Source: Locusta migratoria (Eukaryota > Arthropoda > Insecta > Orthoptera > Acrididae). Taken from it: a stretch of 64,000 nt of DNA. Under the pieces are notes generated by a model that was given only the letters and a program-made list of their open reading frames with translations, did no database searches and had not been told where the DNA came from. This document shows, in pieces, positions 41,409 to 52,200 of this stretch (positions are counted from its first letter, which is position 1; the number at the start of each line of letters is the position of its first letter). The stretch is from the NCBI GenBank assembly GCA_026315105.1, contig CM048748.1:478915150-478979149 (forward strand), in the 5' to 3' direction. The translations under genes and the position numbers were made by a program.

Positions 41409-42088
41409 CTTTTACTATTTCAGCAAGATCTTCTCCATCATTCATATCTTTAATTATTACAAACTTGTTTGTTATGTCCTTTTGTCTGCCCACAAGTATG
41501 CCACTTGCAACCTGGCGGTATTTAGGTAAGATATGTATCTGGTATTCCTTGAAATTGTGGTATGTTAGAGTTTCTGTAGAAACATTAGCTTCTAATATTA
41601 TAAAGATATTGATCTTGAAATCATTTAGAATTTTTAGCGATTCTACTTTCTTTGGCTGGAATATCCCTCCTGCAATCCATTGCAGTATATTTAAGGTGTA
41701 CTAGTACGTCCGACTGGGGGACTGTTTTACGTCCGGATTGATTCCCACTGAGAAGTTCCATCGTGAGCTTCACTGTACGCCATTTAGCGTTACCCGGAGT
41801 GACCTCGTGGAGGCGGCATACGTTACACCCCATGTATAACTCAATAAATATGGGATCGTGTAGATTTTATATGCCATTTGTATTTTGATTGCTATCTTTT
41901 TTTGTTCGGACACTGCACGTATAATTTCGTACATTATGCAAGACAGCGTTATTTCTTATATAATCTCCGATAAATATAGCATGCTTTTAGAAAAGAGTAG
42001 ATGGACAGAGTGAAGGGTTAGAAGTACTAACTCAAGGCAAGAATAAATAAATAAATAAATACCCGAAAAACGCCGGGTTTTTAGCTAG

Positions 42089-42680
42089 TATGTATGTAAA
42101 TGACCTTGTGGATAACATCGGAGGCGCTTCGGTCACGGTCTCCACGGCCACTACGGTCGGGGGTTCGAATCCCCCCTCGAGCATGGATATTTGTGCCGTC
42201 CTTAGTCTTAGTTAGTTCATAAGTACTTTGTAAGTTTAGGGACTGATAACCCCGTAGTTAAGTCCCATAGACTATACAAACATTTGAATATTTGATAACA
42301 TCGGAAGTTTATTGAGGCTTTTTGCGGATGATGCTATAGTGTATAGAGCGGTTACATTATTGGAAAATTGTATTGAAATGCAGGGGGATCTGCAACGAGT
42401 TCACGCATGGTAATGGGAATGGCTATTGAATCTCAATGTAGAGAAATGTGATGTACTACGAATACATAGAAAGAAAGATTCTTTATCATTTTGCTGCACT
42501 ATAGCAGATCAGCAACTGGAAGAAGTTAATTCCACAAATTATCTGGGAGTAGGCATTAGGAGTGATTTAAAATGGAACGACAATACGAGACTGAAATAGA
42601 ACGGAGAGTCGATAGTGGTACTCAAGATACCCTCCGCCACACACCGTCAGGTGGCTTGAGGAGTATGGATGTAGTTGTAG
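42089..42680 (+). mobile_element. LINE-S host, right half
   Basis: Resumes the RT split by the Helitron: VNDLVDNIG, LRLFADDAIVYRAV with catalytic FADD at 42,321-42,332, NLNVEKCDVLRIHRKKD and VNSTNYLGVGI. It then jumps to a 3' end with CCCTCCGCCACACACCGTC and GTATGGATGTAG, so the segment after about 42,585 is deleted. A SINE separates the first 22 bases from the rest. Confidence 0.85.
42123..42293 (+). mobile_element. SINE head type A, 5'-truncated, with 12-bp TSD
   Basis: GATAACATCGGA at 42,111-42,122 and 42,294-42,305. The copy starts in the head at GGCGCTTCGGTCACGG, lacking the A box, and retains B box, body and stem-loop. Confidence 0.92.
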
Positions 42681-42689
42681 ACGTGACGT

Positions 42690-43015
42690 GGACTCTAAAG
42701 TAGAACTGGAAGGAATTGCAGGGCTGTCCATTACTTCGTATAAGAGTAGGAGCGGTTGGAGGTCTCTCGTGAACAGCGCGCTGCCAAGCGTTCCAGATAT
42801 GGTCAGTGACGTTCGTGCCTCGAGAGCCTGGCGACCGCGGGGGCCCGGGAGGCACTCCGCAGGACTGGGGCATGTGCGGGCAGTCGCCGAACTCACTGCT
42901 GTCAAGCTGCTGCCAGCTGGCAGTTCTAGTGCTGGGCAAGGTGCCGCGCGATGACTGTTCGTTTCCAATTACTTCTCTACGTAATTGACCAAATATCTTC
43001 TGTAAGTTTTGCGTT
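42690..43015. other. GC-rich gap
   Basis: Open frames exist on both strands (42,688-42,954 plus, 42,567-43,035 minus) and contradict each other. No recognised motif. Confidence 0.3.
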
Positions 43016-43019
43016 CCAA

Positions 43020-43215
43020 AAGTGGCCGAGCGCATTGAGGCTCTATGCTCCGACGCGTCAGACCGTTCCCCGTCAGGGGTTCGAACTCTCCCTCTGGCAT
43101 GGATCTTTATACTGTCTTTAGTATAAGTTAGTTTAGAAGTAGTTTGTAAGTTTAGGAACTGACGACCTCGCAGTTAAGTCACATAAGGTTAACAAACATT
43201 TGAACATTAAAAAAA
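43020..43215 (+). mobile_element. SINE head type B
   Basis: Begins AAAAGTGGCCGAGCGCATTGAGG, with B box GGTTCGAACTCTCC, the body, and a tail ending AACATTAAAAAAAATTG. This copy ends in an A run rather than T. The first bases of the head are missing. Confidence 0.85.
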
Positions 43216-43289
43216 ATTGAAACCCCGGTTCCTGTACACTGTTTTAATCTGCCAGTAAAGTTTTACGGATAATACTAGTTTATGGCTGG

Positions 43290-44590
43290 TTGTTGTTGTG
43301 GTCTCAGTCCGCAGACTGGTTAGATGCAGTTCTTCACGCTACCCTGTCCTCTACAAGCAAAAAGTGTTCAAATGTTTGTAGAGCTTATGGGACTTAACTA
43401 CGGGGACATCAGTCCCTAAACTTACAAACTATGTATGAACTAGCTGATACTAAAGACGGCACAAACATCCATGCCGTAGAGGGGATTCGAACCGCCAACC
43501 GCAGCGGCCGTGCAGACCGTTACTGGCGCGCCGTAGACCGCTCGGCTACTGCAACCGGCTGTCGTGTGCAAGCTTCTTCATCTGAGATTACGTTCGGCAG
43601 CCTACATCCTTTTGAATCTGCTTACTGTATTCGTCCCTCGGTCTCCCTGTACGATTTTTATCCCAAATACTTTCCTATAATGCTAAGTTGACAATTCCTT
43701 GATGTCTCAGAACTTCTCCCACCAATCTAATCCATCTCTGAGTCAGGATATGCCAGAAACTCCTTTTCTCCTCTGTTGAGCACCTCCTGATTAGTTACGT
43801 GATCTACCCATCTAATCTTCATCATTCGCCTGTAGCACCACATTTCGAAAGCTTCTTTGATGTTTTTGTCTCAACTCCTTACCCTCCAGGTTTCACTCCA
43901 ATACAATGCTACATTCCAGGACTTCCTAACATATAAACTAATATTGGTTGTCAACATATTTCGCTTCTTCAAAAACGCTTTTCTTCTCACAGCCATTCTG
44001 CATTTTATATCTTCCATACCTTTACTTCGGCCATCAGAAGTCATCTTGCTACCCAAGTAACAAAACTCATCTACTACTTTTACGTAATCTAATTTTCTGA
44101 CACTACATTCCATTATCCTTGCTTTACTATTGTTGACATTCATATTGTACCCTCTTTTCAAGGCATTGTCCATTCTTTTCTATTGCTCTTCCAGATCCTT
44201 TGCGGTCTCTGAGAGAATACTATGTCATTGGCAAACCGCAAGGTTTTCATTCACTCTCCTTGGACTTCAATTCCTTCTCCAAATTTCTCCTTGCATTCCT
44301 TCACAGCTTGCTCAATACTGGGAAAAGGCTACAACACTGTTTTACTTCCTTCCAAACCACTGCGACCCTTTCATGCCCTTCGACTCTAATAATTGCTCTC
44401 TGGTTTTTGTATAAGTTGCTCCCTATATTGTAGCCCAGCTACCTTCAGAAACTGAAAAAGCGTATTCCGGTCAACATTGTTAAAATCTTTCTGCTGATCA
44501 AGAAAGGCTAAAAACGTAGGTTTGCCTTCGCTCAATACATCCCTCGCGTGTTCCTACATTTATCCTTAATCCAAAGTGCCCTTCCACCAG
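43290..44590 (-). mobile_element. LINE-Q copy with RT and 3' end
   Basis: Minus-strand frames from 44,590: FLDQQKDFNNVDRNTLFQFLK (RT block 3), FANDIVF at the catalytic block (about 44,230-44,250, Asn where the first Asp is expected), DNALKRGYNMNVNNSKARI, VVDEFCYLGSKMT, DIKCRMAVRRKAFLKK, ending in the segment GTCTCAGTCCGCAGACTGG shared with the 16,481 copy. Several frameshifts. Confidence 0.85.
43363..43562 (-). mobile_element. SINE with mosaic A/C head
   Basis: Tail, stem-loop, body and B box as in type A. The 5' end reads GCAGTAGCCGAGCGGTCTA on the minus strand, like type C. Flanks CTACAAGC and GTGCAAGC may be a mutated 8-bp TSD. It lies in the 3' untranslated part of LINE-Q. Confidence 0.8.
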
Positions 44591-45060
44591 AGTTTGCATC
44601 TGCCTGTAAATAATTCGCGTTGGTCCACCGGCCAGCAGGTGCTGGGTCTGGTGACGCGCGGTCAGCCGGCAGGTCGGGCGTTCGCACCCCTGCCCCGCCG
44701 ATGCGCTAGCCGGCCGGCCTCGTCTGCCCCGTTATCACATTACGTCACTGAAGAAAAAAGCGGCCATGATGCATGCACGCTCGCGCGCAAACTCGATTCC
44801 CGGCGCCGGCATTAGGTAAATTACGCCTTGTCACGGCCCGGGCGAGCTGACAATCAATTTGGCGCCGCTCCGCCGGCTTAGGCCCGGCCCGGCAGCGCTG
44901 CCCGCTCGACCGCGGCGCACGGCGCGAAATGAACCTGCAGCTGCCGGCAACTGGCGGACATCGACGTAGCAGGTGTTTGTCCGAACGTGAGCCAACTAAC
45001 GTCTCCAAAACGACTAATGTTTTCTTCTTCTTATTCGTGCAAGAGACGTAATAAAACATC
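44591..45060. other. CpG-rich block
   Basis: Over 44,620-44,960 the sequence is very GC- and CpG-rich with many GGCCGG, CGGCGC and similar words. It includes GGGCGTTCGCACCCC, which resembles a B box. No convincing gene. A CpG island or methylation-escaping segment is possible. Confidence 0.3.
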
Positions 45061-45099
45061 TACATATTAATTTTAAAAACAATTATGCCCAGAAGAGCG

Positions 45100-45845
45100 T
45101 TTCGTTGTGCCGACATTAACTCCTCAAAGGTAAAGTGTGAGGGACTGACCGGGCAGAGAGGGTGGAATTATTTTGATAGCCCCATTTGCTTAGGTTTACG
45201 TTAGACGTTGCTATGCCACTGCGTAATGCTTCAAAAACTCCCGCGCTGTCCAGCTTTCGTTGTGCCCAGTAGCCAAGGCTTCGGACGGGTCCATCCACAC
45301 GTGTCTTACCGCATCCTTCCAGCGTTCTACCGTTGTTCTGCAGTCACTCTCCGTCTCAGCTGATGTGAGAAAACTGTTTCTAGATTTAAGCCCCTGTGCT
45401 GCTGGCTCCATCGCATGGAGTGGGTGCTACTTGGAGACTGTAGATTTTGTCTCTCTTAATATGCTGTCTGTTCTGGAGGTGCAATACCGGCAAGATGACA
45501 CACTTTATTTACACGGGTCGGCTGCAAACATCCTGTAACTGTTCTGGCAGATTCACTGAGGGTGACGTCGACTTGTTTGGCGTCTGCTGACCTGCACCAA
45601 ACTGGGCTAGCGTATTCGCCAGCGGCGAGGGCTGACGTTGTTACAACCTTTGGTCTTGCGCCCTATGTCGAACCCGTCGGTCATCTCAGAATGTTGTTCC
45701 GACCACAAACTTTCAGTTTTGTATTAAGGCAATGTTGTTCAAAGTCAGAGCTCGGTCTAAAGTAACGGCTAAGTATTTAGGGTTTTTGTAGTGTTCCAAG
45801 TCAACACCCCTTCAAAATCCAGAGACATCAAGACAAAAAGTTATC
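45100..45845 (-). mobile_element. LINE-U fragment
   Basis: The minus strand reads NPKYLAVTLDRALTLNN (about 45,780-45,730), as in the post-RT segment of jockey-like LINEs, and further on CVILPVLHL with VERWKDAVRHVWMD toward 45,220. Stops and frame changes throughout. It is cut on the right by a SINE. Confidence 0.7.
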
Positions 45846-46000
45846 TTCATAATAGCCCCGTCGGGGGTTAAAATCCCCCCTCAGGCATGGATGTTTGTAC
45901 CGTTTTAAGCATAAGGTAGTCGATAAGTACTTTGTAAGTTTAGGGACTGATTACCCCGCAGTTAAGTCCCTTAAGCTTAACAAACATTTGAACATTTTTT
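45846..46000 (+). mobile_element. SINE, 5'-truncated
   Basis: Starts near the B box (GTCGGGGGTTAAAATCCCCCC), then body, stem-loop (TAGGGACTGATTACCCCGCAGTTAAGTCCC) and CATTTGAACATTTTTT. No clear TSD. Confidence 0.8.
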
Positions 46001-46164
46001 GATAATGGCACCTCTGTTGGTATGACAGTCAGCTACCTTCTGACAACACCTTGTGCGTGGGCACGGCAAAATATTCAAGAATCGGAACTCTCAATTTTAT
46101 TGCATACTGTAGTTCGCGTCAGGTAAGAATGCGCTTGCGCGTGAAGAGGTCGAGCGACATGGTA

Positions 46165-46345
46165 GACGTTGAGGGCAGGAGCTGCGGCCGAGCGCCAGCT
46201 CCTGTCCACCGACAACGGAGTCTGGGGAAATCCCGGGGCTGGCCACGCGCCTAGAGAACGAATACTACTGGCTGCCCGTGCGCTAGCGGAGGGGGATGTG
46301 TAGAACGGCTGACAACTGGCCACCTTCCTCCGTGAAGCAGGCTAT
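46165..46345 (+). repeat. Diverged relative of the 7,301-7,613 segment
   Basis: CGCGCCTAGAGAACGAATAC ... GGAGGGGGATGTG ... CCTCCGTGA aligns with the segment between the inverted SINE pair at 7,149-7,765. The inverted arms are not found here. Confidence 0.45.
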
Positions 46346-46459
46346 AGCAACCGGCCCGGCTTCTCGTGCAGAGAACAGCATATATACGACGTCCTACTGA
46401 CGGCTCGCGAACTCTTTGCGAAGCGTGTCTCTCGCAGTGCAAAGGTAAACGAACTTCCC

Positions 46460-46975
46460 TCTATTTAGAACTTCCGTTCCCCCCACTCAAACGCCTTATT
46501 TCGGCGTCATGTCAATATTACACAACGGCACGTCTTAACCGCTATTCAGTCTGAATGACGAATCAGATGAATATCGTATTATGAATCAGTAAACGTATTT
46601 TCACATCTGCGGTAAAATTCATGTCACAGAATATATAGTTTTTTCCTAAGAAAAGTTATTGCTCTATTTCGCTAATTTTTGCTCGCCACACTCACCCACT
46701 ACCACGCACTGTAATGAATTGTACACTTAAACCTTCGCATCAATCACACCACCCAATAGCGAAAACTGTATAACAATATAAAAAAGAGTTTTTGAGTTTA
46801 TCGAGGTGAGACAGATTGATGCGGCTTCAAGACTGTGTTTTATGGTTTGTATACTTATCTATAAATAGATATGATATGATTAGAAAGAATTCATACCATA
46901 CTTATAAAATCCTCAGCAAGTTTATTTCATATTTACGTACTAATATCACGTTTATATTTGTACAATAGGAACGAC
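46460..46975. other. AT-rich gap, nothing recognised
   Basis: No long frames or repeat signals. Confidence 0.4.
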
Positions 46976-47090
46976 AGCCGCGGCGCAGTGCCCGTGCGCT
47001 CTGAGTCGCATTGCTGAGGAGCGCTCATCTGCTCCCAGTCGGTAGTTTGAGTCCTCCTTCGGGCATGGCTGTGCGTGTCGTCTTGAATTT
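46976..47090 (+). mobile_element. tRNA-like SINE head fragment
   Basis: AGCCGCGGCGCAGTGCCC (A-box arm), GGTAGTTTGAGTCCTCC (B box) and CGGGCATGGCTGTGCGTGTCGTC match the head-to-body junction of the SINEs, but the body stops there. Confidence 0.6.
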
Positions 47091-47099
47091 AGTGTCCGG

Positions 47100-47590
47100 A
47101 CACTTGCCATGTCTGACATTTGCCACACTGTTACCTGCTCTGAAGGGTCGGGTGCCCCTGTCTCCACCTCCTCCCCCTCCTACCACCCTACACTGGTCGC
47201 TTCCGCATTTCGTGGTGTGACCGTCAGTATGGAAGTTATTACAACGGACGGGCAGGCCTCTTGCCCATTACAATGGTTACGCGATAATAGGTGTGGATGT
47301 GCTTCGCCGAAAACAGGATCATTGCAAGAGAAAGCTGCTTACGAAAAACGGAGACGTATTGAAAGTAGAGAACATCTGTGAGGACAGCCTAACGATGCGA
47401 CCTTTATTAGCTGCAAAAATAAAAAGACTGTATCACAACTCAGTATCCGTAAATCGGGCGGTGGTGTTCCAGGTTCCGCTGAATAGGTGAGGAGTCCACT
47501 GTACGGAGGAAGCGGGGGCTGTGCGGCGTGGACTGCGCAGTTTTTTAGGGTAAAGGGCTTTAGGGAAATACTAAACGGACTGTCTCAAAG
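47100..47590 (+). other. Possible 5' region of LINE-R
   Basis: Directly upstream of the LINE-R endonuclease. Short plus frames exist, but I find no ORF1 motif (no CCHC knuckle or RRM), so the LINE start is not defined. Confidence 0.3.
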
Positions 47591-48264
47591 GGTGCAGGTC
47601 GATTACAGGAGAAATTTAGATCTGGGAACTATCGATATAACAGTTGTAAATTGTCGTAGCTGTGTCGGGAAAGTACCAGAACTCCAAGCGTTAATAGAAA
47701 GCACCGAAACACACATGATTAGAGGTAGCGAAAGTTGGCTTAAGCCGGCAATAAGTTCAGCAGAAGTTTTTGCAAAAGATATGACTGTGTTCAGAAAAGA
47801 TAGGTTAAACAAAATAGGTGGAGGCGTGTTTGTCGCCGTCAAAAGTAGTCTATCAAGTAGACTCGCACTCGAAAATCGTAAAAAGTTAATTATAGCGCCC
47901 CGACTCTGACGATACAATAGCAGGAAGGTTCAAAGAAAACCTGTGTGTAAGTGCAAAAACGTACCCGACTCACACAATAATAATAGGCGGTGATTTTAAT
48001 TTACCCTCAATCTGTTGGCGAAATTATATGATCAAATCAGGAGGTACGCATAAAACATCGCGCGAAATTGTACTCAACGCATTCTCTGAGAGTTACTTCA
48101 AACAATCAATTCATGAGCCAATTAGAATTGTAAATGGATGTGAAAACACAGTTGATCTCTTAGCAACAAATAATCCTGAGCTCATAACGAACATCAAAAC
48201 GGATCCCGGTATTAGTGACCACAGAGCTGTCGTAGCAAGATTGAATATCGAAGTCCCAAAGCTA

Positions 48265-48265
<1 letters not shown>
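47590..48265 (+). pseudogene. LINE-R endonuclease domain
   Basis: Two frames: the first has VNCRSCVGKVPELQ, RGSESWLKPAIS (Glu-containing block) and RLNKIGGGVFVAVKS; after a frameshift near 47,900 come IIIGGDFNLPSICW (catalytic Asp/Asn), ENTVDLLATNNPELI and GISDHRAVVA (SDH catalytic block). The frame then enters a run of 69 A that encodes Lys only. Confidence 0.85.

Positions 48266-48334
<69 letters not shown>
48266..48334. repeat. Run of 69 A inside LINE-R
   Basis: An uninterrupted A homopolymer lies between the endonuclease and RT parts. Sequence on both sides continues the LINE in the same frame (VPKLQ, then MVEKYICSG). Confidence 0.95.
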
Positions 48335-48337
<3 letters not shown>

Positions 48338-48989
48338 TCGAAAAGTATATTTGTTCAGGAAAACAGAAATACAATACAATGCTTCTTGAAAGGCAGTTTC
48401 CACTCATTCCAAAAACTAAACGTAAGTGTGGACCAGATGTGCCTCCAATTCAAAGAAGTAGTATCGACAGCAATTGACAGTTTTATACCATATAAATTAA
48501 TAAAAGAAGGAAATGATCCTCCTTAGTACACAAAACAGGTCAGGAGAATGTTGCAAAAACAACGAAAAAGGCATGCAAAATTTAAACGAACACAAAATCC
48601 CCAGGATTGGCTATCCTACACAGAAGCTCGAAAATTAGAGTGGACTTCAAAGCGAGATGCCTACAATATTTTTCACAACGAAACTCTCTGTCGAAATTTG
48701 ACTGAAAACCTAGAGAGATTTAGGGCAGATGTTAAATATACCTGTGGCAAAATACAAACAATGCCCTCACTACGCGACAATAATGGCTAATCCTGCCGAT
48801 GATAGCGCTACTAAAGCAGAGTTACTAAACATAGCTTTTCGAAACTCATTCACCAAAGAAGACGAAACCAATATTCCAGATTCGAATTGCAAACAGAGGC
48901 CACAATGAGTAACGTTGAAGTAGATACCGGCGGAGTACTTATATCACGTAACAAGAACAGGTCTTCTAGTCCAAACTATATACAAATTA

Positions 48990-49600
48990 GATTTCTATTT
49001 CATTATGCTGAAGTGATAGCTCCTTACTTAACAGCCATATACAACCGCTCGCTCAAAGAAGGATCTGTAACAAAAGACTGGAAACTTGCAAAGGTCACAC
49101 CTATATTCAAGAAAGGCAGTAGGAGTAACCCACTAAACTACAGGCCTATTTCATCGACGTCAATTTGTAACAGGGTTTTTTTTAACATATCCTGTATTCA
49201 AATATTATGCATTACCTCGAACACAATGATCTATTGATCCAGGCCCAACACGGATGTAGAAAATATCGTTCATGCGCAACACAACTAGTTCTTTACTCAC
49301 AAGGAGTGATGAGTGCTATCGACAACGGATCTCCAATTGATTCTTCATTTCCAGAAAGCTTTTCACAGCGTACCTCACAAACGACTTTTAACCAAATTCC
49401 TTGGTTATGGAATATCGCCCCAGATTTGTGACTGGATAGGGGATTACTTGTCGGAGAGGACACAGTTTGTAGTAATAGATGGTAAGGCATCGACTAAAAT
49501 AGAGGTGATATGCGGCATTCCAAAGGGTTGTGTTATTGGTCCTCTGCTGCTCCTTATATACATAAATGATTTGGGGAAAATTCTGAGCAGGTGACGCCGT
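48990..49600 (+). pseudogene. LINE-R reverse transcriptase
   Basis: YLTAIYNRSLKEG, WKLAKVTPIFKKGSR and LNYRPIS (blocks 0-1), LIQAQHGCRKYRS (block 2), FQKAFHSVPHKRLL (block 3, with the usual Asp replaced by Gln in DFQKAF context), and GIPKGCVIGPLL (block 4). At 49,590 the frame ends; the expected FADD is replaced by GDAVIYR after an apparent deletion, so the catalytic pair is lost. Confidence 0.85.
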
Positions 49601-50046
49601 CATTTATCGTCTAGTAAAATCATCTGACGATCAAAACCAACTGCAGAACTCTAAATAGGATATCAGTATAGTGTAAAAATTGGCAATTGACTCTAATTAA
49701 TGAGAAATGTGAAGTCGTCCACATGAGTATGAAAAGAAATCCGTTAAACTTTGTTTACAAGATTAAGAAATCAAAAGTGAAGACCGTAAACTCCACTAAA
49801 TACCTAGGAATTACTATTACTTCACACTTACACTGGAAAGAACACGTAGATGATGTCGCGGGAAAGGCGAACCAGACACTGTGTTTTATTGGCAGAACCC
49901 TTAAAAGATGCAACAGAACTACTAAAGAAACTGCATACACTACGCTTGTCCGTCGTTTTTAGGAGTATTGCTGGGTTTGATGGGAGATCGAAAGAGTCCA
50001 AAGAAGGGCAGCTCGTTTTGTATTTTCACGGAAATGATACGGGATC

Positions 50047-50244
50047 GCCGGCCGCGGTGGCCGAGGGGACTAAGGCGCTCCAGTCACGGTCTGCACGGCC
50101 ACTACGGTCGGGTGTTCGAATCCCCCCCTCGAGCATGAATATTTGCGCCGTCCTAGTTGGTAAGTAGTTCATATGTAGTTTGTAAGTTTAGGGACTGATG
50201 ACCCCATAGTTAAGTCCCATAGACTATACAAACATTTGAACATT
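50047..50244 (+). mobile_element. SINE head type A with 12-bp TSD
   Basis: TGATACGGGATC at 50,035-50,046 and 50,245-50,256, inside the LINE-R C-terminal domain. Complete head, body and tail. Confidence 0.93.
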
Positions 50245-50579
50245 TGATACGGGATCTGGGATGGGAATCATTACAACAACGGCGCTTATTGCTGCGGCGT
50301 GGGCTACTTACGAAACTCAAATCGCCAACATTCTCATCCGAATGCGAAAATATATTGTTGACTCCCACTTTCATAGGTAGAAAAGATCATCCGATCAGAA
50401 TAAAATGCCAGAAATCAGAGCTCGAACAGAGAGATTCAAGTGTTCTTTCTTCCCGCGCCCTATTCGAGAATGGAATGGGAGATAAATAGTATAAAGGCGG
50501 TTCGATGAACCCTCTTCCAGGCACTTGAATGTTATTTGCAGACTATCCCATCTAGAAGTAGATGTAGAAATAGTGATGA

Positions 50580-51230
50580 AACTAACTAGTCCCAGTTCGG
50601 TTCACTAGCGTTTAATCAATACGCAGTGAAATTTGACTCAGAGTTACATATACCGCTTTTCAATTTGCAATTTCCCATGTAGGTAAAAGCTTCTGTAGTT
50701 GACACATTAAGAGAAGTTTTTTCAACCTTGTGATATTATGGCTACCGTCAAAAATTGTGAGTTTTAATATTATTTACTGTAGCTTCAGAGCCGCAACTAG
50801 CTCCTAAAAATCTCATTTTTGTTAAACTGATAAGGTACACTTTAGGTTTTAAAAAGAATCTGACCTCTTAAATAGCACCTAAAATAGACACCCTAAAACA
50901 GATATGCTCCTAAGGTTGACAAGTTCGGCTGCTATAGTGTTGAAACAATTCCAATATGTCCAAAATTAGACAAGGATAGAAATACTTTACAGCAGATGTA
51001 GATCTCATGAAGTACATTTAGCTGTAGTCCTTAAAAATTAAAATTATCTTTTATCATGCCAGTAAAAGCTATCGAAACAAGCCAAGGAGCTTACGATTAA
51101 AAAATAACTGTTATAACATAATATCATAAATGTATTAGACATATTTTTCTTATGCATTAGAAACTTTTCGAAAACATATTTGATCATTTCGTCTGCAACA
51201 TCAATTATGTGATAGGGTGATTTGCTTTGC
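50580..51230. other. Unannotated AT-rich stretch
   Basis: No motif recognised. It borders an inverted LINE-R fragment. Confidence 0.35.
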
Positions 51231-52200
51231 ATTAGCAAGGGGATCTACTTCTATGGTATGTTTGCAGCAGTTCTCATTTAGAATTCTGGAATATTTACTT
51301 CGTCTCCTTTGGTGAAATAATTTCGGAAAACTTCATTATTTAATAACTCCACTTAGTGACACTGTCATCAGTAGCATTACCGTCGCTATCGCGCAGTAAA
51401 GGCACGGACTGAATCTTTCAGCTGGTGTAGATAACATAGGACCAGAATCTGTTTGGATTTTCCGCCACATTTCTACAAAGAGTTTCGTCGTGAAAACTAT
51501 TAAACGAATTTCGCACTGAAAGCCGCACTAAATTTCGAGCTTCAGTAAAACTTCGGCAATGTTGGGGATTTTGCATTCGTCTAAGTTTTCTACAACAATT
51601 TTCTGTTTTGGTTTGTGTACCATGGCGGATCAGTTCGGTATCTTACTAATTTATTTGGTAGGAATGCCTCGAGTGCTGTTGGTAGTATTTCTCTGAATGT
51701 AAGCCACTGTCTTCACTGACATAGTTAATTTAGAAAAAAAGTAGACTATCTCCTAGGAAGATATCAACCGATTTTTTTTATTTTTTTTAACAGAAGTATT
51801 TAGCGTTTAGTTTTGGTAAATATCTTTGTTACGGATTTGAGATCGCTACAACTTTGCGTTTACTTATCCCTGTATCCGTCGTGATGCTCAGACGTATTTG
51901 TGAGTAAGAGTTCAAGAGTGTTTTCGAAACCATATACAATTTGAATGGGCTCTGGAACCAATAGTTCAAAGTAATTAAAAAAATTAGAACAAATTCGGAA
52001 GCTGTATCTACCACTCTGTCTGAAGGTGTATTTTGGTCAACGTACGGATGGTAGATTTAAGTCACTGCCAACTATAATTGTATGAGTAGTGCACCTATTT
52101 GTAATGAGAGTCACGTTTTCTATGAACTGTTCAGCGCCATCATCATGTGTGTGCGAGGGTCGGTAAACGGAGTCAGTTATTAATTTATTTCGGTTGTCGA
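51230..52200 (-). mobile_element. LINE-R fragment, endonuclease and linker
   Basis: The minus strand near 52,075 gives IIVGSDLNLPS; near 51,940 VPEPIQIVYGFENTLELLLTN, matching IHEPIRIVNGCENTVDLLATN in the plus copy; near 51,560-51,400 EARNLVRLSVRN, FHDETLCRN and LLRDSDGNATDDSV, matching the linker. Highly decayed, with an AT-rich insertion near 51,770. Confidence 0.75.

Larger units (their letters stand above)
37864..41832 (-). mobile_element. LINE-T: almost full-length non-LTR element with 13-bp TSD
   Basis: TGTGTAACTCAAT at 37,851-37,863 and TGTATAACTCAAT at 41,833-41,845 (one mismatch) bound it. The 3' end, at the left, is a (TAAA)n-type tail on the minus strand. In minus-strand order: endonuclease (about 41,620-40,842), RT (about 40,130-39,300), a C-terminal domain (39,252-38,857), then RNase H and a His/Cys-rich end (38,540-37,909). 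Many stops and frameshifts; inactive. An RNase H after RT suggests an I/Jockey-related group (inference). Confidence 0.9.
36954..42088 (+). mobile_element. Helitron copy 2, carrying a nested LINE
   Basis: The 5' end is TCTACACATATAAAAATG (TC start at 36,954), a form typical of Helitrons. The 3' end has ACCCG...CGGGT (42,061-42,078) and ends CTAG (42,085-42,088) followed by T. Without the nested LINE and SINE the element is about 1.15 kb and has no Rep/helicase, so it is nonautonomous. No target duplication is expected. The exact 5' base is uncertain by a few positions because the host LINE has a similar CTCTA. Confidence 0.8.
47487..50575 (+). mobile_element. LINE-R, longest copy, plus strand
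   Basis: In order: endonuclease (47,600-48,262), linker (48,335-48,890), RT (48,990-49,600), post-RT domain (49,680-50,480, split by a SINE), and a 3' end with CGATGAACCCTCTTCCAGGCA and GTAGATGTAG. Other copies lie at 51,230-52,200 (minus), 56,846-58,016 (minus) and 21,640-21,860 (minus). Several frameshifts and a deleted active site make it inactive. Clade not assigned. Confidence 0.9.

Noticed and set aside
48263..48334. Poly-A run as the 3' end of a processed pseudogene or LINE
   Set aside because: LINE-R sequence continues in frame on both sides and no TSD is seen at the run.
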